Assembly: GCA_900120395.1 (NCBI GenBank)
Contig: LT635553.1
Location: 1,688,242-1,744,685, forward strand
Source of the DNA: Porphyromonadaceae bacterium FC4
Lineage (GTDB): Bacteria > Bacteroidota > Bacteroidia > Bacteroidales > Porphyromonadaceae
Length of the DNA: 56,444 bases
Direction of reading: 5' to 3'
The notes under the pieces were generated by a model. The model did not search any database, was not told the origin of the DNA, and saw only the letters and a list, made by a program, of their open reading frames with translations. Below, piece by piece: positions 25,388 through 33,695 of the stretch (the first letter of the stretch is position 1; each line of letters starts with the position of its first letter). The position numbers were made by a program, and so were the translations under genes.

Positions 25388-27777
25388 TACAGCTCGACGA
25401 CGGTGATGCCTGCCCCGCCAAAGTCGACGTGCTCATCGTGGTAGCTGCGGACGCGTGGGTTGCCGGAGAGGAGCTCGCGGATAGCTAGGCGAAGGGCTCC
25501 GGTACCGGTGCCGTGAAGAATGCGGACAGGGGAGTAACCGTATCGGATGGCATCGTCCACGAAATGCGTGACCTGCTGCAAGGCTTCATCTGCTCGCATA
25601 CCTCGGCAGTCAATCTGGGGCTTGAAGTTTTTGCGTCGCTCGTCCTGCTGCTCCTCGATGACCGTGGGGGTACGCTTGAGTACCGTAGTCGCCGGTTCTT
25701 TGGCACGTAGGAGCTTGTCCAGAGGTACCCACATGGTCAGCATGCCGAGGCGTACCTGGGCTTTTTTTTCTTCCAGAGCAAGCACTTCGCCGACGGTGTT
25801 GCCATTCTCCAAGCGCACGGTGTCCCCGACTTTTATGGGCACCACCTCCTCAGCTTTCTTGGGCTTGGGCTTGGTCGTGCGGCGGGTACTCTTCTTTAGC
25901 TTCTCACGCTTCTGCTCGAGGTGAGACCGTGCCTGCTTGGTTCGCTCCTTGTCGGCGTTGGAGGTCTTGATATCGCGGATGGTTCGCTCCACGGTAGCAT
26001 TGGCAGAGGAGAGGATATCAAGTGCTTGTCGCTCCGCTTTCGAGAGGATGTCTTGTCGCTTTTCGTGGATACCGGAGAGCTTTTCGTCCAGTCGCTCATT
26101 ACTTGCCTGCAGCTGCCGCTCCAGCTTCTTTACTTCGAGACGCTTGCGAGCCCAGTAGGCTTTGTCGCGCATGATGTCCTGTAGGTACTTGTCCTGCTGC
26201 ATGTAGTCGGAGCCGACCAGGTCGGATGCATAGTCGAGTATCTCTCTGGGCAGACCGATGGAGCGGGCGATCTCGACTGCAAAGGAGCTACCGGCTTGCC
26301 CGATGAAGAGCTGGAAGAGCGGCTGGATACGCTGTCGGTCAAAGAGCATGGCACCATTGACCAAACCGTCGTGCTGCGTGGTGTAGTCTTTGATGTTGCT
26401 GTAGTGCGTGGTGATCACTCCGAAGGTCTTTTCTTGCCTAAACCGGTCGAGCAGTGCTTCGGCTATAGCTCCGCCGATCATCGGCTCCGTACCGCTACCA
26501 AATTCATCTATGAGTACGAGCGTGTCCGGAGCAACATGCGTGGCGAAGTACTTCATGTTTTGCAAGTGACCGGAGTACGTGCTCAGGTCATCCTCTAGCG
26601 ACTGCTGGTCACCAATATCCAAGAGTATGCGGCTAAAGAGGGTGCAGACGCTGTGCCCCTGCATCGGTACCGCCAGACCGCACTGGAGCATGTACTGGAG
26701 CAGCCCGACCGTCTTGAGGGTCACCGACTTTCCGCCGGCATTGGGCCCGGAGATGACCAAGATCCTCTCCTCCGGGGTCAGTCGGATATCCAGCGGGACT
26801 AGGTTGCGCCCGACTTTGCGCAGGTGCTCCTCCAGGAGAGGGTGACGAGCCTTCCACCACTCCATAGTCATCGGATCGGTACTGATAGCCGGGACAAGGG
26901 CATCGTAGGCATCCGCCAGCCTACTTTTAGCAAAAAGGAAGTCCAGTTGTCCCAGCGCCGTGGCGTTGTTTTGGAGGGTGTTGATGTGCGGACGCAGATG
27001 ATCGGAAAACTCCCGCAGCAGGCGGTTGATCTCCTGACGCTCCTCCGCCTGCGTCTCACGAATACGATTGTTGATCGCCACGATCTGCTCCGGCTCCATG
27101 AAGAGGGTTCGTCCCGTAGCAGACTCTGCATACACGATCCCTCCGACCTCCTTTTTGGCATGAGGTATCACGGGGAGCAGGAGACGGCCGTCCCGCACGG
27201 TAGGTGTCGCATCAGCCTCTACCCAGCCGGCACGCCGCGCCTGTCGGAGGATGCTGTCCATGGTGCTCCCGATAGAGCTCTCGAGACTGCGCAGCTCCTG
27301 CCGTAGGGCTCGGAGCTGCGACGATGCGGTGTCCTTTATCGTGCCATCTTCGTCCAGCAGATTATGCAGACGGCGTCGGCTCTCGGGCAGGCTGTCCATC
27401 TGCTCCACCAGCTCCAGGAGCAGCGGCTCCTCCGCCAGGCTGAGCATCTGCACGGCACGGGTGGCGTCGAGTACTCTCTGTACCGCCTGCAGCCCCTCGA
27501 TACTCAGGACCGCTCCGGTAGGACGCAGGCCCTTGAGATGATCGCGAAGGGGTGGAAAACCAAAGCTCGGCACCTCCGTCTCACTCCGCAGCTGCTGCAT
27601 CTCTCTCAGTTGATCGTGCAGCGTTGCGAGCATACGGTGGGAGGTGAGAAAGGTCATCCGATCCACAAAGAATCGGCTTATCTCATTGCTGCAGTACCCT
27701 CTGAGGCGTTGGCGGACCAGGTCAAAGCCCAGCCGCTCCTCGAGGTCGGTCGGATAACAAGCCGGGGGCCTGCTCAT
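25387..27777 (-). CDS. mutS2: Endonuclease MutS2
   Basis: MutS-family ATPase with a C-terminal Smr domain; family members limit recombination or rescue collided ribosomes. The 796 residues show a core domain, the Walker A motif ISGPNAGGKSVTLKT in the middle, the ABC-type DEFGSGTEP motif, a coiled-coil region (KKLERQLQASNERLDEKLSG), and an Smr domain at the end. The Smr domain has IDCRGMR where LDLRGxR is more usual, and the loop ILHGTGTGALR. The ATG overlaps the rseP stop (ATGA). Third gene of dxr-rseP-mutS2. Confidence 0.94.
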   Translation of the reverse strand: MSRPPACYPTDLEERLGFDLVRQRLRGYCSNEISRFFVDRMTFLTSHRMLATLHDQLREMQQLRSETEVPSFGFPPLRDHLKGLRPTGAVLSIEGLQAVQRVLDATRAVQMLSLAEEPLLLELVEQMDSLPESRRRLHNLLDEDGTIKDTASSQLRALRQELRSLESSIGSTMDSILRQARRAGWVEADATPTVRDGRLLLPVIPHAKKEVGGIVYAESATGRTLFMEPEQIVAINNRIRETQAEERQEINRLLREFSDHLRPHINTLQNNATALGQLDFLFAKSRLADAYDALVPAISTDPMTMEWWKARHPLLEEHLRKVGRNLVPLDIRLTPEERILVISGPNAGGKSVTLKTVGLLQYMLQCGLAVPMQGHSVCTLFSRILLDIGDQQSLEDDLSTYSGHLQNMKYFATHVAPDTLVLIDEFGSGTEPMIGGAIAEALLDRFRQEKTFGVITTHYSNIKDYTTQHDGLVNGAMLFDRQRIQPLFQLFIGQAGSSFAVEIARSIGLPREILDYASDLVGSDYMQQDKYLQDIMRDKAYWARKRLEVKKLERQLQASNERLDEKLSGIHEKRQDILSKAERQALDILSSANATVERTIRDIKTSNADKERTKQARSHLEQKREKLKKSTRRTTKPKPKKAEEVVPIKVGDTVRLENGNTVGEVLALEEKKAQVRLGMLTMWVPLDKLLRAKEPATTVLKRTPTVIEEQQDERRKNFKPQIDCRGMRADEALQQVTHFVDDAIRYGYSPVRILHGTGTGALRLAIRELLSGNPRVRSYHDEHVDFGGAGITVVEL

Positions 27778-29090
27778 AGCAAAAACCTAAAGATGTCCAA
27801 GACATTAGCATAAAGCACCAGGCCCAACAGCAGGATCATCCCAAAGATCTGGAGACGCGTCTGCCACTTGAGCGATACCGGCTTGCCTCGGAGTATCTCG
27901 ATGAATATGAAGAGGATGTGTCCGCCATCCAACCCCGGGATAGGCAAGAGGTTCATCACCGCCAGAATAACCGAGATAAAGGCGGTCATCGACCAAAAAG
28001 CCCGCCAATTCCACACCGGGGCAAAGAGGCTGCCCAGCGTGCCAAAGCCACCCAGCTTCGTCGCCCCTTCCTTCGTCGCCACATACTTCAGCTGTCCGGT
28101 ATAGCCGACCAACTGCTTGTAGGCTTCGCTCACCCCAGCAGGGATAGACTCCAGGATCGAGTAGCTGCGGTGCTCGATACCCAGCACGTCCGCCGGCGTT
28201 CCAAAGGCTACACCCAGACCATCCTCCACATCGGCAAGAGTGGGTATCACCACCTCCCTGCCATCACGCAGCACGGTGAGTCGGATCGAGTCTCCCCGAC
28301 CGGACTGGATATCGGGCAAGAGCGTATGGAGTCCCTCGACTCCGACGCCATTCAGCGCCACTACCCGGTCGCCTTTTCTGAGTCCGTCACGCTCGGCGTT
28401 GGAGCCCGGCACGATCTGATCGACCACTGCCGGCAGGCTCAGATACATGAACGCCGAGTCCGTCACCAGCGTCGCTTGGATCAGGTCTACCGGCACAAGG
28501 ACATCCACCTCCTTGCCGTCCCTCAGCACCGTCAGCACCTTACCGTCAGCTATCTTTTGGATCATCATTCCCTCGTAGTACTCAAAAGGCTTGCCATCGA
28601 TCGCTATCGGCAGGTCACCGTCCTGAAGTCCCATACTGTGTCCTACACTGGTATAGGTCAGGGAGGTCCCCACATTGCGCATCGGGATGTGATCCGTGCC
28701 CCAGGTGTAGGCGATACCTCCATAGATGAGCATGGCTAGGATGACGTTGAAGAGCACACCGGCCACCATCACGAGGAAACGCTGCCACGCCGGCTTGGCG
28801 CGAAACTCCCACGGCTCCGGCTCACTCGCCATCCCCTCCACGGCGAGCCGCTCGTCCACCATGCCGTCTATGGCGCAGTAGCCACCTAGCGGCAGCCAGC
28901 CGATACCGTACTCGGTCTCGCTTTTCTTGGGCTTGTAGCGAAATAGCGCAAACCATGGGTCAAAGAATAGGTAAAACTTGCTGACCCTCATGCCAAACGA
29001 CTTGGCAAAAAGAAAGTGTCCCAGTTCATGGATAAAAACCAGGATGGTAAGCGACAGCATCAGCTGTGCTATACGTATCAGTATGTCCAT
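27774..29090 (-). CDS. rseP: RIP metalloprotease RseP (site-2 protease family)
   Basis: Inner-membrane zinc protease that cuts proteins within the membrane, for example anti-sigma factors. The 438 residues have the N-terminal helix with HELGH (H21, E22, H25), one or two PDZ domains at about 200-290 (VVDQIVPGSNAERDGLRKGD), and the C-terminal metal-ligand helix NLLPIPGLDGGH. In Bacteroidota it commonly follows dxr, as here (53 bp gap), linking isoprenoid and envelope functions. Confidence 0.93.
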   Translation of the reverse strand: MDILIRIAQLMLSLTILVFIHELGHFLFAKSFGMRVSKFYLFFDPWFALFRYKPKKSETEYGIGWLPLGGYCAIDGMVDERLAVEGMASEPEPWEFRAKPAWQRFLVMVAGVLFNVILAMLIYGGIAYTWGTDHIPMRNVGTSLTYTSVGHSMGLQDGDLPIAIDGKPFEYYEGMMIQKIADGKVLTVLRDGKEVDVLVPVDLIQATLVTDSAFMYLSLPAVVDQIVPGSNAERDGLRKGDRVVALNGVGVEGLHTLLPDIQSGRGDSIRLTVLRDGREVVIPTLADVEDGLGVAFGTPADVLGIEHRSYSILESIPAGVSEAYKQLVGYTGQLKYVATKEGATKLGGFGTLGSLFAPVWNWRAFWSMTAFISVILAVMNLLPIPGLDGGHILFIFIEILRGKPVSLKWQTRLQIFGMILLLGLVLYANVLDIFRFLL

Positions 29091-29143
29091 TCAGATTAGG
29101 TTGTCTAAAGTAATAGGATTTAGTACTCAGAGGGCACCGGCTC

Positions 29144-30304
29144 TTACTTCATGGGTCTCCACGCCTGCGCCAGACGCCTTGCCTCGGCATCCATAGCTTT
29201 CAGCACCTCCAGCGATACGGCGTTGCGCGTAGAGGCCCTATCCAGCACGTCTCGGATGATCCTCGGGATGTCCAAAAAGCCAATCTCCCCGGACAAGAAA
29301 CGCTGTACAGCGACCTCATTGGCAGCGTTGAGTGCACACGGAGCCGTCCCGCCCGCATCGAGAGCATCGTACGCCAGTTGCAGACAGGGGAAGGCGTCCA
29401 TACGGGGTCTCTCAAACGTCAGCCGCTGCCATTCCTCTACCGAGGGCAGAGCGACCGAAGTGCTTCTGCGTCTCGGGTAAGTAAGGGCATAGGCTATCGG
29501 TATGCGCATATCCGGGAGGGCGAGCTGAGCTTTTACCGACCCATCGGCAAAGCCCACCATCGAGTGGATGATGCTCTGCCTGTGGACCAAGACCTCTATA
29601 TCGCCCGGGGCGACACCAAAGAGGTGGTGCGCCTCGATCATCTCCAGCCCCTTATTCATGAGGGATGCCGAGTCGATGGTCACCTTTTGCCCCATGTTCC
29701 ACTTGGGGTGCTGTAGTGCCTGCTCGGGGGTCACCCTGCTCAGCTGCTCCGCCGTAAAGTCCACAAAAGGTCCACCGGACGCTGTGAGGTAGATCCGCCT
29801 GGCCTCCTGCACCTTCTCCCCCACCAGGCACTGGTAGATCGCGGAGTGCTCCGAGTCTACCGGTAGGATGATGGTGCTGTGCTCTTTCGCCAGCCGAGTG
29901 ATCATCTCTCCTGCCACGACCAGAGTCTCCTTATTCGCCAGAGCTATGATCCGGTTGTTCTCGATGGCACGGATCGTCGGCTCCAGTCCGGCAAAGCCCA
30001 CCATGGCGGTGAGCACCATATCTGCATTGACATCGCCTGCCACATCAATGACTGCCTCGGGACCGCAGCGCACCTCGACGTCTGTTTTTTTGAGCAACTT
30101 TTGGAGGTCCTTGTACTTGCTCTCATCGTTGACCACCACGATGCTCGGCCGGTAGGTATGCGCCTGCTCGGCGAGGAGGTCGATATTCTTGTCACACACC
30201 AAGGCATGCACCTTCAGTAGGTCCGGATGCTGACCGATGATGTCCAGTGCTTGGGTACCTATAGACCCGGTGCTGCCTAGGATGGTGATCGTTCTCTGTT
30301 TCAT
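29144..30304 (-). CDS. dxr: 1-deoxy-D-xylulose-5-phosphate reductoisomerase
   Basis: Second enzyme of the MEP isoprenoid pathway, converting DXP to methylerythritol phosphate with NADPH. The 386 residues have ITILGSTGSIGTQALDII at the N-terminus for NADPH, ALANKETLVVAGE, LPVDSEHSAIYQCL with the metal and substrate ligands, the lid region LTASGGPF, and ALNAANEVAV near the end. First gene of the unit with rseP and mutS2. Confidence 0.96.
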   Translation of the reverse strand: MKQRTITILGSTGSIGTQALDIIGQHPDLLKVHALVCDKNIDLLAEQAHTYRPSIVVVNDESKYKDLQKLLKKTDVEVRCGPEAVIDVAGDVNADMVLTAMVGFAGLEPTIRAIENNRIIALANKETLVVAGEMITRLAKEHSTIILPVDSEHSAIYQCLVGEKVQEARRIYLTASGGPFVDFTAEQLSRVTPEQALQHPKWNMGQKVTIDSASLMNKGLEMIEAHHLFGVAPGDIEVLVHRQSIIHSMVGFADGSVKAQLALPDMRIPIAYALTYPRRRSTSVALPSVEEWQRLTFERPRMDAFPCLQLAYDALDAGGTAPCALNAANEVAVQRFLSGEIGFLDIPRIIRDVLDRASTRNAVSLEVLKAMDAEARRLAQAWRPMK

Positions 30305-30390
30305 ATACTTCGCTCAATTTTTCTTCGCACCTATCGGGCCACATCAGTCCGTACGGGCTGTGCTCCCCGGTGCTGGGCAAAAACGCTGCA

Positions 30391-30398
30391 CAAAGGTA
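30391..30398 (-). promoter_or_regulatory. -7 box of the dxr promoter
   Basis: TACCTTTG on the minus strand, 87 bp upstream of dxr; no clear -33 element. Confidence 0.5.
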
Positions 30399-30584
30399 CC
30401 CATTTGTCCTCAGTTTTGTTGGGTGGAAGCTCAGGAGCAGCGCGACACCGCATCCGAACACGACCCATCCCGCCCTCGGAGGAGATCCTCCGGCGACGCT
30501 CGCTTAGGGCACGGGGTTGCATTCCAACTACAAGCCTAACAAACAAACAGATACCCCTACCGAAAAAATTAGGTGCCTGAGGGC

Positions 30585-30676
30585 AAAAAGTTTCCTACTG
30601 GAAACCGTTTGCTTCTATCCGTCAAATCGTTTTGTTTCCTACTGGAAACTTTTCGCTACTATCCGTCCAATTTTTT
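30585..30676 (-). repeat. Dispersed 92-bp intergenic repeat, copy 7
   Basis: Type B copy in reverse orientation (both loops AGTA on the minus strand). Its extended flanks, GCCTGAGGGC and ACAAACAGATACC, are shared with copies 4, 9 and 1. It lies between the dxr promoter and the 3' end of aroC; no gene is seen in 30305-30746. Confidence 0.9.
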
Positions 30677-30746
30677 GGCCTTGATACGAAGCAAAAAAAA
30701 CAGGGGAACTTTCCGAAGGGGCTGCCCGAGGTATGGTGAGGGGGAA

Positions 30747-31817
30747 CTACATTGCTTGGTGCGGGATGAGCTCCTGAAGCATGAAGTCCGCCAGCACAAG
30801 CGCCACCATGGCATCTACCACCGGCAGGACCCTCGGCACAACCGAGGTGTCGTGTCTGCCATTGATACGCAGGACGGTAGGGCGACCGTCTCGGGCGACG
30901 GTCTTCTGAGGCAGTGAGATGGAGCTGATCGGCTTGAAGGCGGTACGCATCCTCAGCACCTCCCCGGTACTGATCCCCGCCAGTATGCCACCGGAGTGGT
31001 TGGTGAGCATCCGTATCTGTCCGTTATCGCTGACGTAGGGGTCGTTTGCCTCACTTCCCCTCATCCGTGCGAGCGCAAAGCCATCCCCTATCTCCACGCC
31101 TTTGGCTGCGTTGATACTCATGAGTGCGTAGGTCAGGCGGGCGGAGAGCTTGTCGTACAGTGGCTCACCCCACCCCACAGAGACTCCGCGCACCACCGTA
31201 GCCACCGTGGCACCCAGAGTGTTGCCCTCGGTAGAGGCGAGCAGCTCATACATCTGCCGGTCGAGCTCCGGGATGGGACAGCCTGCCCTACTCAGCTCAA
31301 TATCTGCCGGGGTCACCTCATCCAGGTACCCCGCCGAGTCTGACCCTGCGACGGCGTCGGTGTAGGAGCAGACCTCTACTCCATGGGTGCTCAACAGCTG
31401 CTGCGCCATCGCTCCGGCTACCACTCTGGCGACCGTCTCACGCGCACTGGCCCGACCCCCACCCCGCGGGTCGCGGAGGCCATACTTTTGCTCATAGACA
31501 TAGTCGGCGTGCGAGGGGCGGTAGAGATCCTCGAGCGGATCGTAGTCCTGTGACCGCTGATCTCTATTTTTGACCAAAAAAGCAATCGGGGTACCGGTGG
31601 TGACACCGCCCTTGACCCCCGAGAGGAAAGAGATCTCGTCCGTCTCTCTCCTCTCGGTACTGTATGCTTCGCGTGGCATGCGGCGCCGGAGCTGACGGGC
31701 GATCTCATCCCGATCCAGCTCGACTCCGGAGGGGTAGCCGTCCACGACACCTCCCACAGCCACTCCGTGTGATTCACCAAAAGTGGTCAGACGCAGCCGG
31801 TTGCCGAATGTATTCAC
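30747..31817 (-). CDS. aroC: Chorismate synthase
   Basis: Converts EPSP to chorismate with reduced FMN, the last step of the shikimate pathway; chorismate also leads to menaquinone. The 356 residues show TFGESHG near 12-18, RRRMPREAYSTERRETDEI, the DPRGGGRASARET flavin-binding signature, and MSINAAKGVEIGDGF. It starts with GTG, whose last two bases and the next A form the TGA stop of the upstream sulfatase gene (GTGA overlap). This fits both the family's usual N-terminus (NTFGNRLRLTTFGESHG) and translational coupling. Confidence 0.94.
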   Translation of the reverse strand: MNTFGNRLRLTTFGESHGVAVGGVVDGYPSGVELDRDEIARQLRRRMPREAYSTERRETDEISFLSGVKGGVTTGTPIAFLVKNRDQRSQDYDPLEDLYRPSHADYVYEQKYGLRDPRGGGRASARETVARVVAGAMAQQLLSTHGVEVCSYTDAVAGSDSAGYLDEVTPADIELSRAGCPIPELDRQMYELLASTEGNTLGATVATVVRGVSVGWGEPLYDKLSARLTYALMSINAAKGVEIGDGFALARMRGSEANDPYVSDNGQIRMLTNHSGGILAGISTGEVLRMRTAFKPISSISLPQKTVARDGRPTVLRINGRHDTSVVPRVLPVVDAMVALVLADFMLQELIPHQAM

Positions 31818-33355
31818 TTCTGATCAACCACCTTCTGAAGACGCTCGTCCAGCTCTGCCACAACCTCCGGATATTGGTCAGCCATGTTGACCTCTTCGTA
31901 GACATTATCCACAATGCGATAGAGCTGTGCTTCGGCTGCCTGCCCGGTCTCATTTCCGGTCTGCCAAGCTACAGGATTGGGCTTGGCTACGGGACGGATA
32001 TACTTCCACTCCGCAGTGCGGTAGGCGAGTGTGCGGTTGAGCCCCTCCTCTACGATCCAGTCACGTCCCGCTCCCTCTCCCAAGAATGCCGGCAAAGCAT
32101 CCCGGGTATCTGCCGGTCGACCCGGATGGACTTCAGCACCGATCAGGGTACCAAAGCTTGCCAGGAAGTCTATCTGAGAGACCAGTTCGTCCGACACTTT
32201 TCCCCTTTCTTTGATCCGGTCGGCCCAAGCGATCAGCAGCGGAACACGGGTACCCCCCTCGTAGAGGCTGTACTTGCCACCACGGTAGGGACCACTGGGT
32301 CGGTGGTCGCCGACGAGCTCGACAGCTTGATCCTGGTAGCCGTCATCCAGCACCGGACCATTGTCGGAGGTAAATACGATCAGCGTATTGTCCAGCTGTC
32401 CGATCTCCTCCAGCTTGTCCAGCACACGTCCCACCATATCATCGAGCTCTAGGATGGCATCGCCCCGAAGACCCATGCTGCTCTTTCCTCTAAAGCGTTC
32501 GTTCGGGAAGCGTGGTACGTGGATATTATTGGGGCAGAAGTACATGAAGAAGGGCTTGCTCCCATCCTGACGGTCTAGGAAGGCAAGTGCATCCTCAGTG
32601 ATACGATCGGCGATCTCCTCATCTTTCCAGAGGGCTTTGCCCCCACCTCTCATGTAGCCGATACGGGAGATACCATTCACGATGCTCATATCGTGCCCGT
32701 GGCTGGGCTTGAGGTTGTAGAGCAGCTCGGGATTGTCTTTGCCGGTAGGCTCTCCGGGGAAGTTGTCTGTATAGCTCACCTCGATGGGTGCATCGGGGTC
32801 GAGATCCACCACACGACCATCGCGAATGTAGACGCATGGTACGCGGTCTCCGGTAGCTGCCATGATGAAGGAGTAGTCAAAGCCGATGTCCTTCGTATTG
32901 GGCGTGATCTCCTTATTCCAGTCCTGCGTACCGGTCTCATTGCCAAGCCCCAAGTGCCACTTGCCAAAGGCTGCCGTCGTGTATCCGGCTTGCTGAAAGA
33001 GGTCCGCCATCGTGTACTCCTCAGGGCGAACGACCATCCCGGCATCTCCTCTGGCGACACCGGTGTCGGACCTGCGCCAGGGGTAAGCACCGGTCAGAAG
33101 GCCGTATCTGGAAGGGGTGGAAGTAGCCGAAGCACAGTGGGCATCCGTGAAGCGTATACCGGACTGTGCGATACGATCGATATTGGGCGTCTGAATGGAC
33201 TGGGTACCGTAGCAGGAAATATCGCCATAGCCTAGGTCATCGCACAGGATGAAAAGGACGTTGGGGTTCTTCTGCGCTTCGGGAGCTTTTTCACAAGCAG
33301 ATAGGATACCCAGCAGAGCGGTACCGACAGCAATAGATGGATTGGGAGTTTTCAT
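31814..33355 (-). CDS. Sulfatase, serine type, lipoprotein
   Basis: Type I formylglycine sulfatase that removes sulfate from host or dietary sulfated sugars or esters; the substrate is not predictable. The 513 residues start with a lipoprotein signal (GILSAC, Cys21). The alkaline-phosphatase-like domain has metal ligands DD39-40 (ILCDDLGYGD) and the active-site motif S79-T-P-S-R (CASATSTPSRYGLLTG). Because the modified residue is Ser, activation needs an anaerobic sulfatase-maturating enzyme (radical SAM), which is not in this window. GKWHLG and TSDNGP are further signatures. Overlaps aroC by four bases. Confidence 0.92.
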   Translation of the reverse strand: MKTPNPSIAVGTALLGILSACEKAPEAQKNPNVLFILCDDLGYGDISCYGTQSIQTPNIDRIAQSGIRFTDAHCASATSTPSRYGLLTGAYPWRRSDTGVARGDAGMVVRPEEYTMADLFQQAGYTTAAFGKWHLGLGNETGTQDWNKEITPNTKDIGFDYSFIMAATGDRVPCVYIRDGRVVDLDPDAPIEVSYTDNFPGEPTGKDNPELLYNLKPSHGHDMSIVNGISRIGYMRGGGKALWKDEEIADRITEDALAFLDRQDGSKPFFMYFCPNNIHVPRFPNERFRGKSSMGLRGDAILELDDMVGRVLDKLEEIGQLDNTLIVFTSDNGPVLDDGYQDQAVELVGDHRPSGPYRGGKYSLYEGGTRVPLLIAWADRIKERGKVSDELVSQIDFLASFGTLIGAEVHPGRPADTRDALPAFLGEGAGRDWIVEEGLNRTLAYRTAEWKYIRPVAKPNPVAWQTGNETGQAAEAQLYRIVDNVYEEVNMADQYPEVVAELDERLQKVVDQK

Positions 33356-33454
33356 GGTTATATCATCAGAGGTCTAAAAAGAGCATCCAAAGCAAATGAA
33401 CCGGGACAAACCACCTGAGGTCATCCACGACTTTGGGAATGCTTATGTTTGAAA

Positions 33455-33462
33455 CAAAGGTA
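33455..33462 (-). promoter_or_regulatory. -7 box upstream of the sulfatase gene
   Basis: TACCTTTG on the minus strand, 100 bp upstream of the sulfatase start; -33 element not clear. Confidence 0.5.
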
Positions 33463-33532
33463 ACATATTCGGGCCATTATTTAGCTGTTTTGCCCCAAAT
33501 AATTGTCCTAAATCCGCATCGGGATACAAATA

Positions 33533-33589
33533 ATGGCGTTGGCTCTCATGTCGGTCGATTATAAGATCGGCGACGAAAGCCAACGCCAT
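33533..33589 (-). terminator. Long hairpin ending the SusCD-thioredoxin operon
   Basis: Perfect 12-bp arms (ATGGCGTTGGCT and complement) enclose a second imperfect stem (GTCGGTCGAT against ATCGGCGAC). On the minus strand the sequence after it is only moderately T-rich (TATTTGTAT). It lies 107 bp beyond the last gene of the operon and upstream of the sulfatase promoter. No gene is seen in 33356-33695. Confidence 0.55.
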
Positions 33590-33695
33590 CGTATTGGGTA
33601 AATCAAAGACTCAGATGAGAGATACCTCCCCACCGACGCCGGTAAGAGTAACCGGGTCAAGGGCACTCGGCTACCCTCTCATCCGACTGTCCTGA

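Noticed and set aside
27918-28739. 273-residue open frame antisense to rseP
   Set aside because: A shadow of rseP; Arg/His-rich, with no domain and no promoter.
31664-32452. 262-residue frame antisense to the aroC-sulfatase junction
   Set aside because: A shadow of two solid genes with no recognisable features.
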